Shown: one piece after another, positions 25,877-35,053 of the stretch
Layout: each line of letters begins with the position of its first letter
Numbering within the stretch: position 1 is the stretch's first letter
Origin: Planctomycetaceae bacterium
Lineage (GTDB): Bacteria; Planctomycetota; Planctomycetia; Planctomycetales; Planctomycetaceae
Direction of reading: 5' to 3'
Length of the DNA stretch: 35,673 nt
Assembly (NCBI GenBank): GCA_021732415.1
Contig: JAKFVC010000039.1
Span: forward strand, 1-35,673
Position numbers and translations under genes: made by a program
The notes under the pieces: model-generated
Databases searched by the model: none
Told to the model about the DNA's origin: nothing
The model's input: only the letters and a program-made list of their open reading frames with translations

Positions 25877-26464
25877 ATGGCGATGCCATTAAAAGCACTA
25901 ATTGTAGACGACGATCCTGACGCCTCGGCGTGGTTGGCCTACAAGTTTAACGAGCAATTTCCCGACTTGGAAATCGTGTGCCGCGAATCGCCTAGTCTGA
26001 CCGGGGCGTTCGACCTGTATTTCATCGACAACGATTTCCACGGCAAAAGCCTGGCTGCCGACCTGGCCGCGGCGATTCGAGCTACCAATCCGCCATCCTT
26101 GATCGTTGCCTTCTCGGCACGTCTGGACAACCAGACGCTGAAAATGCTCGTGAACGCCGGATGTGATGGCGCGTGTGAGAAGTCCGAGCCGCGGGATATC
26201 GAGCTCATGATGCGGATCGTATCCGCCTATCTTAATCGCCGCCGCTGCGAGACCCAGGAGCGGTCCAGGTATGGACTGATTGGAGCCATTCACTCCATCC
26301 GCAATCTGTTGCATGAATGGAACCGGCGGCTGGACGTCGGACGGGACGTCGAATTCGAATCGACTACCTCGATTGAGACTCCGACTGCTTCGCTTCAGCC
26401 CGGAGCGACGGATGAAGTAACATCTGCTTCAATTCTTTGTGCGGCGTCCCCGGCTGTTCGCTGA
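25877..26464 (+). CDS. Stand-alone receiver-domain protein
   Basis: This is a 195-residue response-regulator-like protein. The receiver (about 5-130) has ALIVDDDPDA for the acidic pocket, LYFIDNDFHG with the presumed phosphoacceptor Asp, LIVAFSA for the Thr/Ser switch, and CEKSEP for the conserved Lys. After it comes about 65 residues with a helix (AIHSIRNLLHEWNRRL) and a disordered tail; no DNA-binding or enzymatic output is seen. It may shuttle phosphate between kinases or act through protein contacts on the polysaccharide machinery. It lies between the Wzc-like gene and the second hybrid kinase. Confidence 0.8.
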   Translation: MAMPLKALIVDDDPDASAWLAYKFNEQFPDLEIVCRESPSLTGAFDLYFIDNDFHGKSLAADLAAAIRATNPPSLIVAFSARLDNQTLKMLVNAGCDGACEKSEPRDIELMMRIVSAYLNRRRCETQERSRYGLIGAIHSIRNLLHEWNRRLDVGRDVEFESTTSIETPTASLQPGATDEVTSASILCAASPAVR

Positions 26465-26675
26465 AAAACCTCACGACAAACTTCGGGAAAGACAACTACG
26501 GATGCATTCCGGAGCATATTTATCGCGAACATCGACTCCGCTGGACGGCCTGTAGTTATACTGTCGACTGAGGACCGGCGCGAATGCTGACCGCATCCGC
26601 TGGGCAACGACAATAATCGATGTGTCGGTCCGCACCAACCTGATAAAGACCAAAGCATTCTGAACCCGCACGACG

Positions 26676-29600
26676 ATGAATGACATAGACTGGCAACGAG
26701 AACTTGACCGCGCCGTTCTGGCTCGTCACGTGGCGGAGCAATCACTTGAGGCCCTCCGCAAGGAACTGGCATCGATCCAGAAACCCGCCGATTCCAGCGG
26801 GCAGGCACAAACCGATGCGCTCGTCACGGAGAACCATCGCCTGCGGATTCTACTTAAGGATCAACAAAGTGACGCGGTTCGGGAGCGACTCGCGCAGATC
26901 ACGGTGGACCGTGCGCTGAATGCCATCTTCTGGGCTGCGGCCGATGGCCGGTTGTTTTACACGAATGAGGTTGCCAGCCAATTACTGGGCTACTCGCCCG
27001 ATGAATTCCATAAGCTGCGCTTCTGCGAAATTGATTCCGATTTCCACTCACGGGACTGGAATTCCGTGTGGCACGATCTCCGTGCGTCAAATGGGCTGCT
27101 GCGAGAAGCTCGGTTGATTCACCAGAATGGCGATCGGATCCCCGTCGATCTGACGATCAATGTCGTTCAATTTGAAGGTGTCGATTACGTGTGCGCCCAT
27201 GCGCGCAATATCGCCGAGCGAAAGGAGTCGGAACGCAGACTCCGACTTGCCAGAAGCCGGTTCGAGATCCTCGTCAACAATTTGCAAGGTGGAGTTCTAC
27301 TCGAAGACGAATCTCGGGCGATCGTATTCATGAATCAGGCGTTAGGCGATATGCTTGGCGTTAAGGCTGACCCCCAGTTGCTGATTGGCACCGATTGCTC
27401 AGTCGTCGAGCACTCACATCACTTGTTCGCAGAACCGGACAAGTTCGACGAACGCATCCATGAGATTCTGTCTCGTCGGGAGGTGGTCTTATCGGAATTG
27501 TTGCGTCTGACCGATGGTCGGATTCTGGAACGCGACTACATTCCGATCTTCACGGATGATTCTTATCGCGGGCACTTTTGGCACTACCGAGACGTAACGA
27601 CTGCCCAGCGGACCCACGAGATTCTCAAACAACTGGCCATGGTTGCGTCCGGCACCGACAACGCCGTGGTCATCACCGACGCCGCTGGACGCATTGAATA
27701 CGTCAATGAAGGATTTCAGCGGATCACAGGTTATTCGCAGGACGAAGTCTGTCATCGGACGCCCGGCTCCATCCTGCAGGGGCCGGAATCAGATCCCGAG
27801 ACGATTGCGTTCATGCGGCGGCAATTGCGGGCGGGAAATGGATTTCAGATTGAAATCATCAATTATTCACGGGCCGGTCGAAAATACTGGATCGCAATGG
27901 ACGTGCGCCCCATCCATGACGATCAAGGGCGCCTGAGTAATTTCATCGCCATCGAATCCGACATTACTGAGCGCAAACGCGCCGAAGCGAGGCTAAGTTT
28001 GCAGGGCCGGATCTTAGAGCAGGTCGCAATTGGAAGGCCCCTGCCCGGAATCCTGAATCAGCTGTGCCAGTTGGTAGAAGCTGCGATCGACAATTGCCAA
28101 TGCTCAATCATGCTGTTCGATGACCGACATGAGTCTCTGAAGTTGGCCAGCGCTCCCAGCCTGACCGTTGAAATGCAGGAGGGACTAGAGAGTGTCAGTC
28201 CCCAAGTGGCTGCCAAATCGTTCGGGATCGCAGCCTTTAGTGAGCAACCGGTCTTCGTAACGGACTTCCTCAAAGAGCCGCTGTCCATAGAGTTGCGCAG
28301 ATTTGCCGGGCAGTACGAAATCATGGCCTTCTGGTCGCATCCGATTCGCGTGAATCAGGAAGTCGCGGGGTGTTTTTCGATCTCGCTGCGACAGGCGGCG
28401 GCACCGTCCGGCGAACAGAAGGCCCTTCTGGAAATGGCCGCGAATCTGGCAGGGATTGCCTGCAAACGCCATCGCGATGAACAATTGTTGGCCCAGATGC
28501 TGATTCGCGCCGAGTCCGCAAACCGCGCGAAAAGCGAATTCCTGGCGAATATGAGCCATGAAATCGGGACGCCGTTAACTGCAATCACCGGCTATGCCGA
28601 CCTGCTTACGATGCCCGACCAACGGTCTGCCCAGGACGTCAAATGGGCTCAGCAGATTCAGCGCAGCGCAGCCCACCTGGGAAGATTGCTCGATGATATT
28701 CTCGACTTGGCGAAGGTCGAAGCTGGCCGACTGACCGTCGATTGTCGCCCAGTTGATCTCGTGGCTGTCGTGGAAGAAGTCGCGGAGATGTTTCGACCGC
28801 AGATCGCCGACAAGTTGTTGAAATTTGCCATTCAAGTCGATCCCGACCTGCCGCATCAGATCATGTCTGACGCGACGCGAATGCGGCAAATCTTGACGAA
28901 TCTGGTCTCCAACGCCGTGAAGTTCACCGAGAAGGGGGAAATTCTGATTCGACTGCAACGCATCCATCAGCCCCAGTCGGCAGACAAACTTCAAATCTGT
29001 GTCAGTGACACGGGCGCTGGCATGACTGAAGATCAGGTCAAGCAGCTCTTTCGACCGTTTCAACGGATGCACCAGGAGACGCTGGCGATCCCGGGCACCG
29101 GTCTAGGACTGGCCATTTCAAAGCGGCTCGTTGAATTAATGGAAGGACGAATTGAGGTCGCCTCCCAGCCCGATGTCGGGACATCCTTCACGCTCGAATT
29201 CCCCCTGCATGCCTCGGACGTTTCAATCTCCCAAGCTCAGCTATTCGAGAAGATCTCCGATTTGACCGCGATATCAGTCACTCGTCGTAGCCTGACTGAC
29301 CTGCGTGGCGTGCGGATTCTGTTAGCCGAGGACAATCCGGATAATGTAGCAATTCTGACCCATTTTCTCGAACCCCTTGGTACTCGAATACACGTCGGAG
29401 ACAATGGTGCGGTGGCGGTGCAGGCAGTACTCGATCGACTGCCGACAACCGAGGCATTTGATGTCATTCTGATGGATATGCAGATGCCCATCATGAGCGG
29501 GTTCGAGGCCACTGCGCGACTGAGGGCCAGCGGTGTCCAAATCCCCATTATCGCCTGTTCCGCATTTGCCATGGCATCTGATAAGGAACGGTGCCTCAAG

Positions 29601-30044
29601 GCGGGCTGTAATTCGTTCGTGACGAAACCGATTATTCGACAAAACCTGATTTCGGCCCTGTTGGATGCCTGCACGCCACACTTGTCGACATCAGAAGCAA
29701 TGTCCCCGGCGGCATCCGAGCCTATCGCACAGCCGTTGGACTCGGTCGCCCAGTTGCCCAAAGGTTTTGAAGTGCTCGTCGAGCGTTACAAAGTCTCACT
29801 GGCCAAGCACTTGGCAACGATTTCCAACGCTGAACTACGCAATGACACTGACGAAATCAGCTCAGTTGTACATCGACTGAGCGGCACGGCCAGCAACTAT
29901 GGCTTTCCAGAAATCACGAAACTGGCTGCAGATTGCGAAACCAAACTTCGAATGGGACAGACGTTACAGCAAATCCACTCGGAACTGGAACGTCTTAAAA
30001 TATTGATTGCGGGTGCCGTTCATCGGAGCGAAAAGTCGTCATAA
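26676..30044 (+). CDS. Cytoplasmic hybrid histidine kinase (PAS-PAS-PAS-GAF-HK-REC-HPt)
   Basis: This 1122-residue kinase has no membrane segment. It opens with a short coiled coil (about 5-70), then three PAS domains (about 80-190, 200-310, 318-435; the third has the FQRITGYSQDEV and IAIESDITERK flavin/PAC-like pattern) and a GAF domain (about 445-600). HisKA has FLANMSHEIGTPLTAITGY with His628; note Gly where Arg is usual. HATPase_c has NLVSNAVKF, DTGAGM and GTGLGLAIS. The receiver has AEDNPDN and LMDMQMPIMSG with Asp934. The C-terminal HPt has VVHRLSGTASNYGF with His1066. It is a full His-Asp-His relay that can hand phosphate to a separate receiver, such as the NtrC-type regulator or the lone receiver just upstream. 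Confidence 0.92.
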   Translation: MNDIDWQRELDRAVLARHVAEQSLEALRKELASIQKPADSSGQAQTDALVTENHRLRILLKDQQSDAVRERLAQITVDRALNAIFWAAADGRLFYTNEVASQLLGYSPDEFHKLRFCEIDSDFHSRDWNSVWHDLRASNGLLREARLIHQNGDRIPVDLTINVVQFEGVDYVCAHARNIAERKESERRLRLARSRFEILVNNLQGGVLLEDESRAIVFMNQALGDMLGVKADPQLLIGTDCSVVEHSHHLFAEPDKFDERIHEILSRREVVLSELLRLTDGRILERDYIPIFTDDSYRGHFWHYRDVTTAQRTHEILKQLAMVASGTDNAVVITDAAGRIEYVNEGFQRITGYSQDEVCHRTPGSILQGPESDPETIAFMRRQLRAGNGFQIEIINYSRAGRKYWIAMDVRPIHDDQGRLSNFIAIESDITERKRAEARLSLQGRILEQVAIGRPLPGILNQLCQLVEAAIDNCQCSIMLFDDRHESLKLASAPSLTVEMQEGLESVSPQVAAKSFGIAAFSEQPVFVTDFLKEPLSIELRRFAGQYEIMAFWSHPIRVNQEVAGCFSISLRQAAAPSGEQKALLEMAANLAGIACKRHRDEQLLAQMLIRAESANRAKSEFLANMSHEIGTPLTAITGYADLLTMPDQRSAQDVKWAQQIQRSAAHLGRLLDDILDLAKVEAGRLTVDCRPVDLVAVVEEVAEMFRPQIADKLLKFAIQVDPDLPHQIMSDATRMRQILTNLVSNAVKFTEKGEILIRLQRIHQPQSADKLQICVSDTGAGMTEDQVKQLFRPFQRMHQETLAIPGTGLGLAISKRLVELMEGRIEVASQPDVGTSFTLEFPLHASDVSISQAQLFEKISDLTAISVTRRSLTDLRGVRILLAEDNPDNVAILTHFLEPLGTRIHVGDNGAVAVQAVLDRLPTTEAFDVILMDMQMPIMSGFEATARLRASGVQIPIIACSAFAMASDKERCLKAGCNSFVTKPIIRQNLISALLDACTPHLSTSEAMSPAASEPIAQPLDSVAQLPKGFEVLVERYKVSLAKHLATISNAELRNDTDEISSVVHRLSGTASNYGFPEITKLAADCETKLRMGQTLQQIHSELERLKILIAGAVHRSEKSS

Positions 30045-30174
30045 TTGAGTGTGGATTAAGACCAACTCGAAACCAATGCCTCGCAGTCTATCCAGTCCAC
30101 GAAATCGCTATATTCTCCCGAATCGCTAAAGACTGCGACTTCCCTGTGCCGAAATACAAGGATACCCGATCGTC

Positions 30175-30208
30175 GCATCGGAGATGCATCGGTGATTATG
30201 CCGGTGAT
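30175..30208. repeat. Three tandem 11-base repeats upstream of lipoprotein gene
   Basis: GCATCGGAGAT, GCATCGGTGAT and TATGCCGGTGAT lie end to end at 30175-30208, followed by a partial GATGCGG. The 11-base period is about one DNA turn, as in direct-repeat sites of response regulators. They sit between the kinase stop and the lipoprotein/wza/rfbA group. Confidence 0.4.
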
Positions 30209-30302
30209 TTTGATGCGGTAATAACTTCCCTGGACCCTTCAACAAATGTCCGCTGAATTTCCAATACATGCGAATAAGGGAGTATCTGGTCAATTCCGCG
30301 AA

Positions 30303-30890
30303 ATGGTTCGACAGTCAGCGCACTTATTTTTGTTGACGCTCTGGGGATCGATCCTTGGAGGCTGCTCGATGTATCGTTCTGGATTCAACAATCTCGTCGT
30401 GGCACCATTGCAGTTTCAGCTTCATCAGGATCGCCGCTCGACAGATCGTCATCATCGTCAGGTCGCGCTCGACGCTCTCGGTGCGACACGAGCGACGAAT
30501 CCGGATCTCGCCATTGATCCGGATTACGCTGCCGGGTTCGAACAGGGTTTCGTGGAATACCTGACCAATGGCGGCGATTCTGCCCCTCCCGTGTTGCCAG
30601 CACGTCGTTACTGGAAGGTGGGGTATCGATCAGGCACTGAACACAACGCAGCTCAACAATGGCTGTGTGGTGCGACAGACGGTCGGGCTCGTGCTGCGGA
30701 ATCAGGACTTCGGCGCTTTGCGGTTGTTCCGTCGACGCTTCCACCAAGCGAATCTGAGGTCGTTACTCAATTCTCCAGTCTCCCCGAAAGCCTGCCGCCG
30801 GAACTCGGTCGCCTGACTGAGTCTGAACGCATGCCAGTTCGGACAGGGAATGAGTCTTCTGAAAAATCGTCGCTGGTGCCACCACCCTAG
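30303..30890 (+). CDS. Putative lipoprotein of EPS locus
   Basis: From ATG 30303 the product is 195 residues with an ideal lipoprotein signal: MVRQSAHLFLLTLWGSILGG followed by Cys21. An in-frame ATG at 30246 would add 19 residues before the signal and is less likely. The mature part contains a conserved-looking block, DPDYAAGFEQGFVEYL and RRYWKVGYRSG, then AAESGLRRF, which I associate with planctomycete proteins of unknown function. The C-terminal third is Pro/Ser-rich. Its place just before wza suggests a periplasmic or outer-membrane role in export. Confidence 0.7.
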   Translation: MVRQSAHLFLLTLWGSILGGCSMYRSGFNNLVVAPLQFQLHQDRRSTDRHHRQVALDALGATRATNPDLAIDPDYAAGFEQGFVEYLTNGGDSAPPVLPARRYWKVGYRSGTEHNAAQQWLCGATDGRARAAESGLRRFAVVPSTLPPSESEVVTQFSSLPESLPPELGRLTESERMPVRTGNESSEKSSLVPPP

Positions 30891-30902
30891 CCATTACTGC
30901 AT

Positions 30903-32300
30903 GTGCTTCATCCGGAGCAGTCCGTGGGATCCCCAAAATCCAGTTGTCGCAGCCTATTGTTCGGTGTCAACCGCCGCAACGGGGGAATACTACGCACACT
31001 GAGATTCTGGATTCTGGTCTTCCCCATGCTTTCGGGTTGCGCCTCGTTGACGAATCCGGTTGCGGAAGGCATTCCAGTCCGTCTACTGCCACCGGAATTG
31101 CAGACCGCAGCCCGCGATCAACAACGAACAATTCCACTGAATTGGTTGAAACGTCCCTCAGGTGGCGAATATCGTCTTGGTGGCGGCGACATCCTGGGGA
31201 TTTATATCGATGGCGTACTCGGGGACCGCGGGACATTGCCACCCGTGATGGTTCCCGATGCCGCGAACCTTCCACCGTCGGTAGGTGTGCCAATCCCGAT
31301 TCGTGAAGACGGTACTCTGCCCTTGCCCTTGGTTGCTCCGATCCAAGTGGGAGGAATGACCGTCACGGAAGCCGAACAGGCCATTATCGAAGCCTACTCG
31401 GTCAAGCGCAAGATCGTGCGTATCGACACCGAACGCATTCTCGTGACGTTGATGCGTCCCCGCTATGAACGAATTCTAGTTATTCGGCAAGATAACCCCA
31501 AAGATGGAACATCCAACACCACATTCGGCGGGACCGGGAACTTTCGCGGGTTGAGCAGTCTGTCGACCACCGCCAGCACGACACACGCCGGAACGGGAAC
31601 AGCCATTGATCTGCCGGCCAATGAGAATGACGTCTTAAATGTGCTGGCCCGGACCGGAGGTTTGCCCGGCCCAACCGCTTTGAATGAGATTGTCATCCAG
31701 CGTGGTGGCTATCGCTACTCTCCCGGTGCGAGTCCGGAAGGTAACCTGACAGATTCCAGCGAGACGATACGGATTCCGCTGCGGGTAAATCCCGGCGAAC
31801 CTCGCCCCTTCAAACCGGAAGATGTGATTCTACGGACCGGCGACATTGTCTTCATCGAGGCCCGACTAGCTGAGGTCTATTACACCGCGGGTTTGCTGCC
31901 GGCTCGTGAAGTGCCGCTCCCCCGCGATGTCGACATCACCGCCGTCGAAGCCGTCACGCGCTGCGGTGGTCCGCTGGTCAATGGGGGAATCAACTCCAGC
32001 AATTTGTCGGGCCAGATCGTCTCTCGCGGGCTCGGTCACCCCTCTCCGAGTCTGTTGTCGGTATTGCGACACACGCCCGACGGAAGGCAGGTCAACATTC
32101 GTGTCGATCTGCATCGGGCACTCCAGGATCCGACGGAAAACATCCTGATCCAGGCGGGCGATGTTCTGATTTTGCAGGAAACCCCGGGAGAAGCGACCGC
32201 CCGCTTCTTGACCAACGTCATTACTCTCAACTTTGTTGCCGACTTGTTTACCGCTGGCTCATCCAGCGGTTCGTTGGGCGCCGGCCTGCCGGGCAATTGA
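30903..32300 (+). CDS. Wza-like polysaccharide export lipoprotein
   Basis: This 465-residue outer-membrane export protein has a basic N-terminus, a hydrophobic stretch and the lipobox FPMLSGC (Cys46 from GTG 30903). The mature part has the Poly_export domain: [60 protein letters not shown]-like segments follow ([37 protein letters not shown]), then [13 protein letters not shown]. It should form the channel through which the polymer leaves the cell. The long N-terminal part before the signal suggests the true start could be internal. It starts 12 bases after the lipoprotein stop. Confidence 0.9.
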   Translation: MLHPEQSVGSPKSSCRSLLFGVNRRNGGILRTLRFWILVFPMLSGCASLTNPVAEGIPVRLLPPELQTAARDQQRTIPLNWLKRPSGGEYRLGGGDILGIYIDGVLGDRGTLPPVMVPDAANLPPSVGVPIPIREDGTLPLPLVAPIQVGGMTVTEAEQAIIEAYSVKRKIVRIDTERILVTLMRPRYERILVIRQDNPKDGTSNTTFGGTGNFRGLSSLSTTASTTHAGTGTAIDLPANENDVLNVLARTGGLPGPTALNEIVIQRGGYRYSPGASPEGNLTDSSETIRIPLRVNPGEPRPFKPEDVILRTGDIVFIEARLAEVYYTAGLLPAREVPLPRDVDITAVEAVTRCGGPLVNGGINSSNLSGQIVSRGLGHPSPSLLSVLRHTPDGRQVNIRVDLHRALQDPTENILIQAGDVLILQETPGEATARFLTNVITLNFVADLFTAGSSSGSLGAGLPGN

Positions 32301-32344
32301 TGTGTCCGGTCATTGATCACACAAACTCGAACAGGACCACATCT

Positions 32345-33253
32345 ATGCCGCCACTGCGACATTCCAACCCTGCCAACGCTGCTAACGTTCACAAGGGCAT
32401 CATTCTGGCCGGGGGCAGCGGTTCGCGGCTTTATCCCATGACCAACGCCGTGAGCAAGCAACTTCTTCCCATCTATGACAAGCCAATGGTGTACTACCCC
32501 TTGTCCGTGCTGATGCTGGCGGGCATCAGGGAAATTCTTCTGATCTCAACCCCGGAAGACATCGGTGGTTTTGAACGCCTGTTGGGCAACGGGAACCGGT
32601 TGGGCATCTCCATCAAGTATGCCATCCAACCGAAACCCGAAGGGCTGGCTCAGGCCTTCATCATCGGACGAGAATTCGTCGGCCAGGACAGCGTCGCCCT
32701 GATCCTGGGTGATAACATTTTTTACGGTCACGGATTGACCAGCCTGCTGCAGTCCGCTGCCGCACAGAAGTCGGGAGCGACCGTGTTCGCCTATCCCGTC
32801 AAGGACGCGCGGCGGTACGGAGTTGTGCAGATCGACGAACACGGAATGGCAATAACCATCGAAGAAAAGCCCCTTCAACCCAAATCTAACATGGCGGTTA
32901 CTGGACTCTACTTCTATGACAACCAAGTCCTCGATATCGCGGCCAACCTCAAACCCTCGGCACGAAATGAACTCGAAATCACCGATGTGAACCGCGTCTA
33001 TCTCGAACAAGGGACCCTTCAGGTACAGGTCTTCGGTCGCGGCATGGCTTGGCTCGACACCGGCACTCCCGAATCATTGATTCAAGCCGCCAACTTCATT
33101 GAAACCATCGAACAACGGCAGGGATTGAAGATCGCCTGCCTCGAAGAAATCGCACTGCAGCAGAATTTCATAACCCGAGAGCAGCTGGCAGCCATCGCTG
33201 CGACAATCAAGAACGACTATGGCGACTATCTGCGTGGACTGTTGAACAAATAA
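32345..33253 (+). CDS. rfbA: Glucose-1-phosphate thymidylyltransferase
   Basis: This 302-residue RmlA-type nucleotidyltransferase makes dTDP-glucose from dTTP and glucose-1-phosphate, the first step of the pathway served by rfbB and rfbC. It has [81 protein letters not shown] and the C-terminal [12 protein letters not shown] 32345 was chosen because CAGGA lies about 10 bases upstream; a TTG/ATG extension at 32297-32300 lacks one. It closes the forward EPS run, 23 kb from rfbBC. Confidence 0.95.
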   Translation: MPPLRHSNPANAANVHKGIILAGGSGSRLYPMTNAVSKQLLPIYDKPMVYYPLSVLMLAGIREILLISTPEDIGGFERLLGNGNRLGISIKYAIQPKPEGLAQAFIIGREFVGQDSVALILGDNIFYGHGLTSLLQSAAAQKSGATVFAYPVKDARRYGVVQIDEHGMAITIEEKPLQPKSNMAVTGLYFYDNQVLDIAANLKPSARNELEITDVNRVYLEQGTLQVQVFGRGMAWLDTGTPESLIQAANFIETIEQRQGLKIACLEEIALQQNFITREQLAAIAATIKNDYGDYLRGLLNK

Positions 33254-33273
33254 ATTGTTTCTGAATGACTTGA

Positions 33274-33438
33274 GCCCCTTCGGTTCCGTGGCCCCAGGCT
33301 CTTTATAAGCCGGTGCCGATCTCAGACAGCCGGGAATTCTTCCGCAGAAATCCGGATGTCAAACTTTTTGAGGTTGGAAGCGATCATCGGCTCAACGACG
33401 AACATGCCCGCCGTGCCCTGAAGATGAGGCTGGAATGA
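33274..33438 (+). pseudogene. C-terminal remnant of alpha/beta hydrolase
   Basis: An open frame without a start codon reads PVPISDSREFFRRNPDVKLFEV, then GSDHRLNDE, and stops at TGA 33436. This is the usual end of alpha/beta hydrolases, with the catalytic His in SDHRL and the preceding VPI-DS loop. An in-frame stop at 33271 shows that everything before is lost. The call is from memory of the fold. Confidence 0.4.
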
Positions 33439-33897
33439 ATTCTCCACAGCGATCTGCCAGCACGATTCACGGTCATCAACCTTTGAGCCTCACCTGCATG
33501 GAGTCGGACTTCGCCCGACGCTTGTTGCAAAATTGAAAATCGAACAATTCTTGGCAAAAACCCTGGACATTGTCTGATCCACCCTCGGTCCCCTGGTGTG
33601 GTGTCGATCTTTCTTTTTATGCGCGGTGGTGGGAAAGATTATTGAAGGCGACCTCTGAAAAAATCGCGGCGCGAAAATCTTTTTCCGATGATGGGGGCGA
33701 TTTGGAATATAGGCGAACTCGCACGGTTTCCGCGGTTACAACCCTATGACCGGTCGGCACCGATATCCAGACGCGCGTCGTGCTCTATTTTATCTGACCT
33801 AAGCGATTCTTTGGTCAGATAACGGGTCAGACAAGCCGCACTTGGGTTTTCATAAGTCCTTTATTTGCAAAACTTACGGATCAACTGGTGATGGCCC
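33439..33897. other. Non-coding stretch with one strong inverted repeat
   Basis: No gene with a credible start or composition was found. A small hairpin (GTCGG...CCCGAC) lies near 33504-33520, and AT-rich, A/T-tract DNA near 33600-33690. The clear structure is the inverted repeat at 33790-33822, listed separately. Confidence 0.4.
33790..33822. repeat. Perfect 10-bp inverted repeat TTATCTGACC/GGTCAGATAA
   Basis: The arms at 33790-33799 and 33813-33822 are exact complements around a 13-base loop. A third partial copy, GGGTCAGAC, follows at 33825-33833. It could be an operator, a recombinase core site or an RNA hairpin; no T-run follows. Confidence 0.5.
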
Positions 33898-34140
33898 CTA
33901 TCCTCCACTTTCGGGGACAAGAAGCCCTTCGACGAGAACGTCGAAGGGCTTTCTTATTTCCGGACAAAGCTTTGCGTCGATGAGTCGGCAGTTCAAACAG
34001 ACGATTTCCAGGATTCGACGCTTGGCCGCATAATCTGCGGTAAGCCATTGATGTCGAAGGATTGAAGAGGTGGCCGGTGGCATAGTCTTCAGAGAATCAC
34101 CACCGCCGATTGCGAAACTCACCATCAGCTTCGTAGGCAT
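33898..34140 (-). pseudogene. C-terminal remnant of serine recombinase
   Basis: The reverse frame encodes 80 residues. The second half, HQWLTADYAAKRRILEIVCL then CPEIRKPFDVLVEGLLVPE, matches the conserved C-terminal tail of large serine recombinases as I know them from planctomycetes (AKRxILEIVCLN...RKPFDxLxEGL). The resolvase catalytic domain and the zinc-ribbon part are missing, and the first 25 residues do not look like the family. The gene is therefore a remnant; the ATG at 34140 is probably accidental. Confidence 0.5.
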
Positions 34141-34155
34141 TCGGACCGCTCAGCC

Positions 34156-34306
34156 TGTGGATAACTCAGATGTTGGGTAAAGTTATACACGCTGAATCGC
34201 CCCCCCTTGGCGGTAAAAAAGTGCGCTGAATCCCCCCCTAAAACCTATAGTAAGAATACCTATAGTTTTCTTCCTGTAGTTGGCAGCGCCGATTTTGTGG
34301 ATAACT
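34156..34306. repeat. Repeat block with DnaA-box-like sequences (IS end or origin-like)
   Basis: TGTGGATAACT occurs at 34156-34166 and again at 34296-34306; its first nine bases are the complement of the DnaA box TTATCCACA. A third near match, TTATACAC, is at 34183-34190. Between them, CGCTGAATC followed by a C-run is repeated at 34190 and 34224, and ACCTATAGT is repeated at 34243 and 34258 (15-base period) in AT-rich DNA. Multiple short direct repeats fit either an IS21-type transposon end or a small replication origin. No rep or istA gene is visible. Confidence 0.45.
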
Positions 34307-34754
34307 GGCTGATGAGCCACGGGAACTAGAACAGTCTCCAGAGCCGGCACCAGTGGCACGCCCGAAATAGCATTCAGGAATGGGTCGTCTCCTGTGGGAC
34401 CGGGATGGGCCATAAACGCATTCGGATGGGGGCAGGATACTCGACGCGACCCCGTCCGCTACCTACCCAGCGAAGTGATCGCCTCTCGCTTCTCTGGACG
34501 GTTTCCGTGTGATCTTGCTGTACACCTAAATTCTCTGACCCGAATTGCTCGTCACCGGACAGTGTGCGTTCGCGACATAAGTCTTTTTCCGACAGACTAA
34601 ATCCAATCGACCCATACAAGAACGCTGACAGAGTTCTGCGAGATTAAATCCAAAAGTTTCTCTGCAGCGAGACGCCGTGAAATGATCTGCGAGGCAGACA
34701 GTGTGGCCACAGTAAAGGGCTCCGTGACTCCCGTCCAATACGGTTATGTTGCAA
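34307..34754. other. No recognisable gene
   Basis: Short open frames exist on both strands but none has family-like composition or a ribosome site. This is probably eroded mobile-element DNA between the repeat block and the transposase remnant. Confidence 0.4.
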
Positions 34755-35053
34755 GGGAATTCCTTGTTACTCACGTTCAAGTGTCGTTCGGATTCCACCT
34801 CAAATCGACCGAGGTACTCGACCTGCAACATCTGAATGCACCGCTCGACGTGGGCTCGCAGATCTGGCGATGCCGGTCTGTTCATTTTAATCTCCGCATC
34901 GCTCGATTCGAAGAACTTTATCGAATTGGTCGGAATACTTCCCGTCGTTGTCCCGCATCACATATGTCGGATCGAGTTCGACACCTGGGGTGCCAGATCC
35001 TGACGGGTGGCGGATGCCAAAAGGGCGAACAAGGGATGCAAAATCCGGCTCAT
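34755..35053 (-). pseudogene. Internally deleted DDE (rve) transposase
   Basis: The reverse strand starts MSRILHPLFALLASATRQDL at 35053, the N-terminus of a family of integrase-core transposases. It jumps almost directly, in another frame, to YVMRDNDGKYSDQFDKVL, and after a further frame change to RPASPDLRAHVERCIQMLQ and YLGRFEVESERHLN. These last two are the usual second half of the rve catalytic core (RDxDGKY; SPxxxAHxERxIQ). About 200 central residues, including the first catalytic Asp region, are missing. It is dead by deletion and frameshift. Confidence 0.6.

Noticed and set aside
33272-33301. GAGCC...GGCTC plus TTTATAA as terminator of rfbA
   Set aside because: A 5-bp stem with a 20-base loop is too weak, and the same bases belong to the hydrolase remnant.
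33880-33920. tRNA-like 3' end before the hairpin
   Set aside because: TCCTCCACTTTCGGGGA looked like an acceptor arm, but no T-arm or anticodon arm can be folded and the bases are the end of the recombinase remnant.
33842-34033. Forward 63-codon ORF
   Set aside because: It runs through the hairpin and lies antisense to the serine recombinase remnant; no protein-like pattern.
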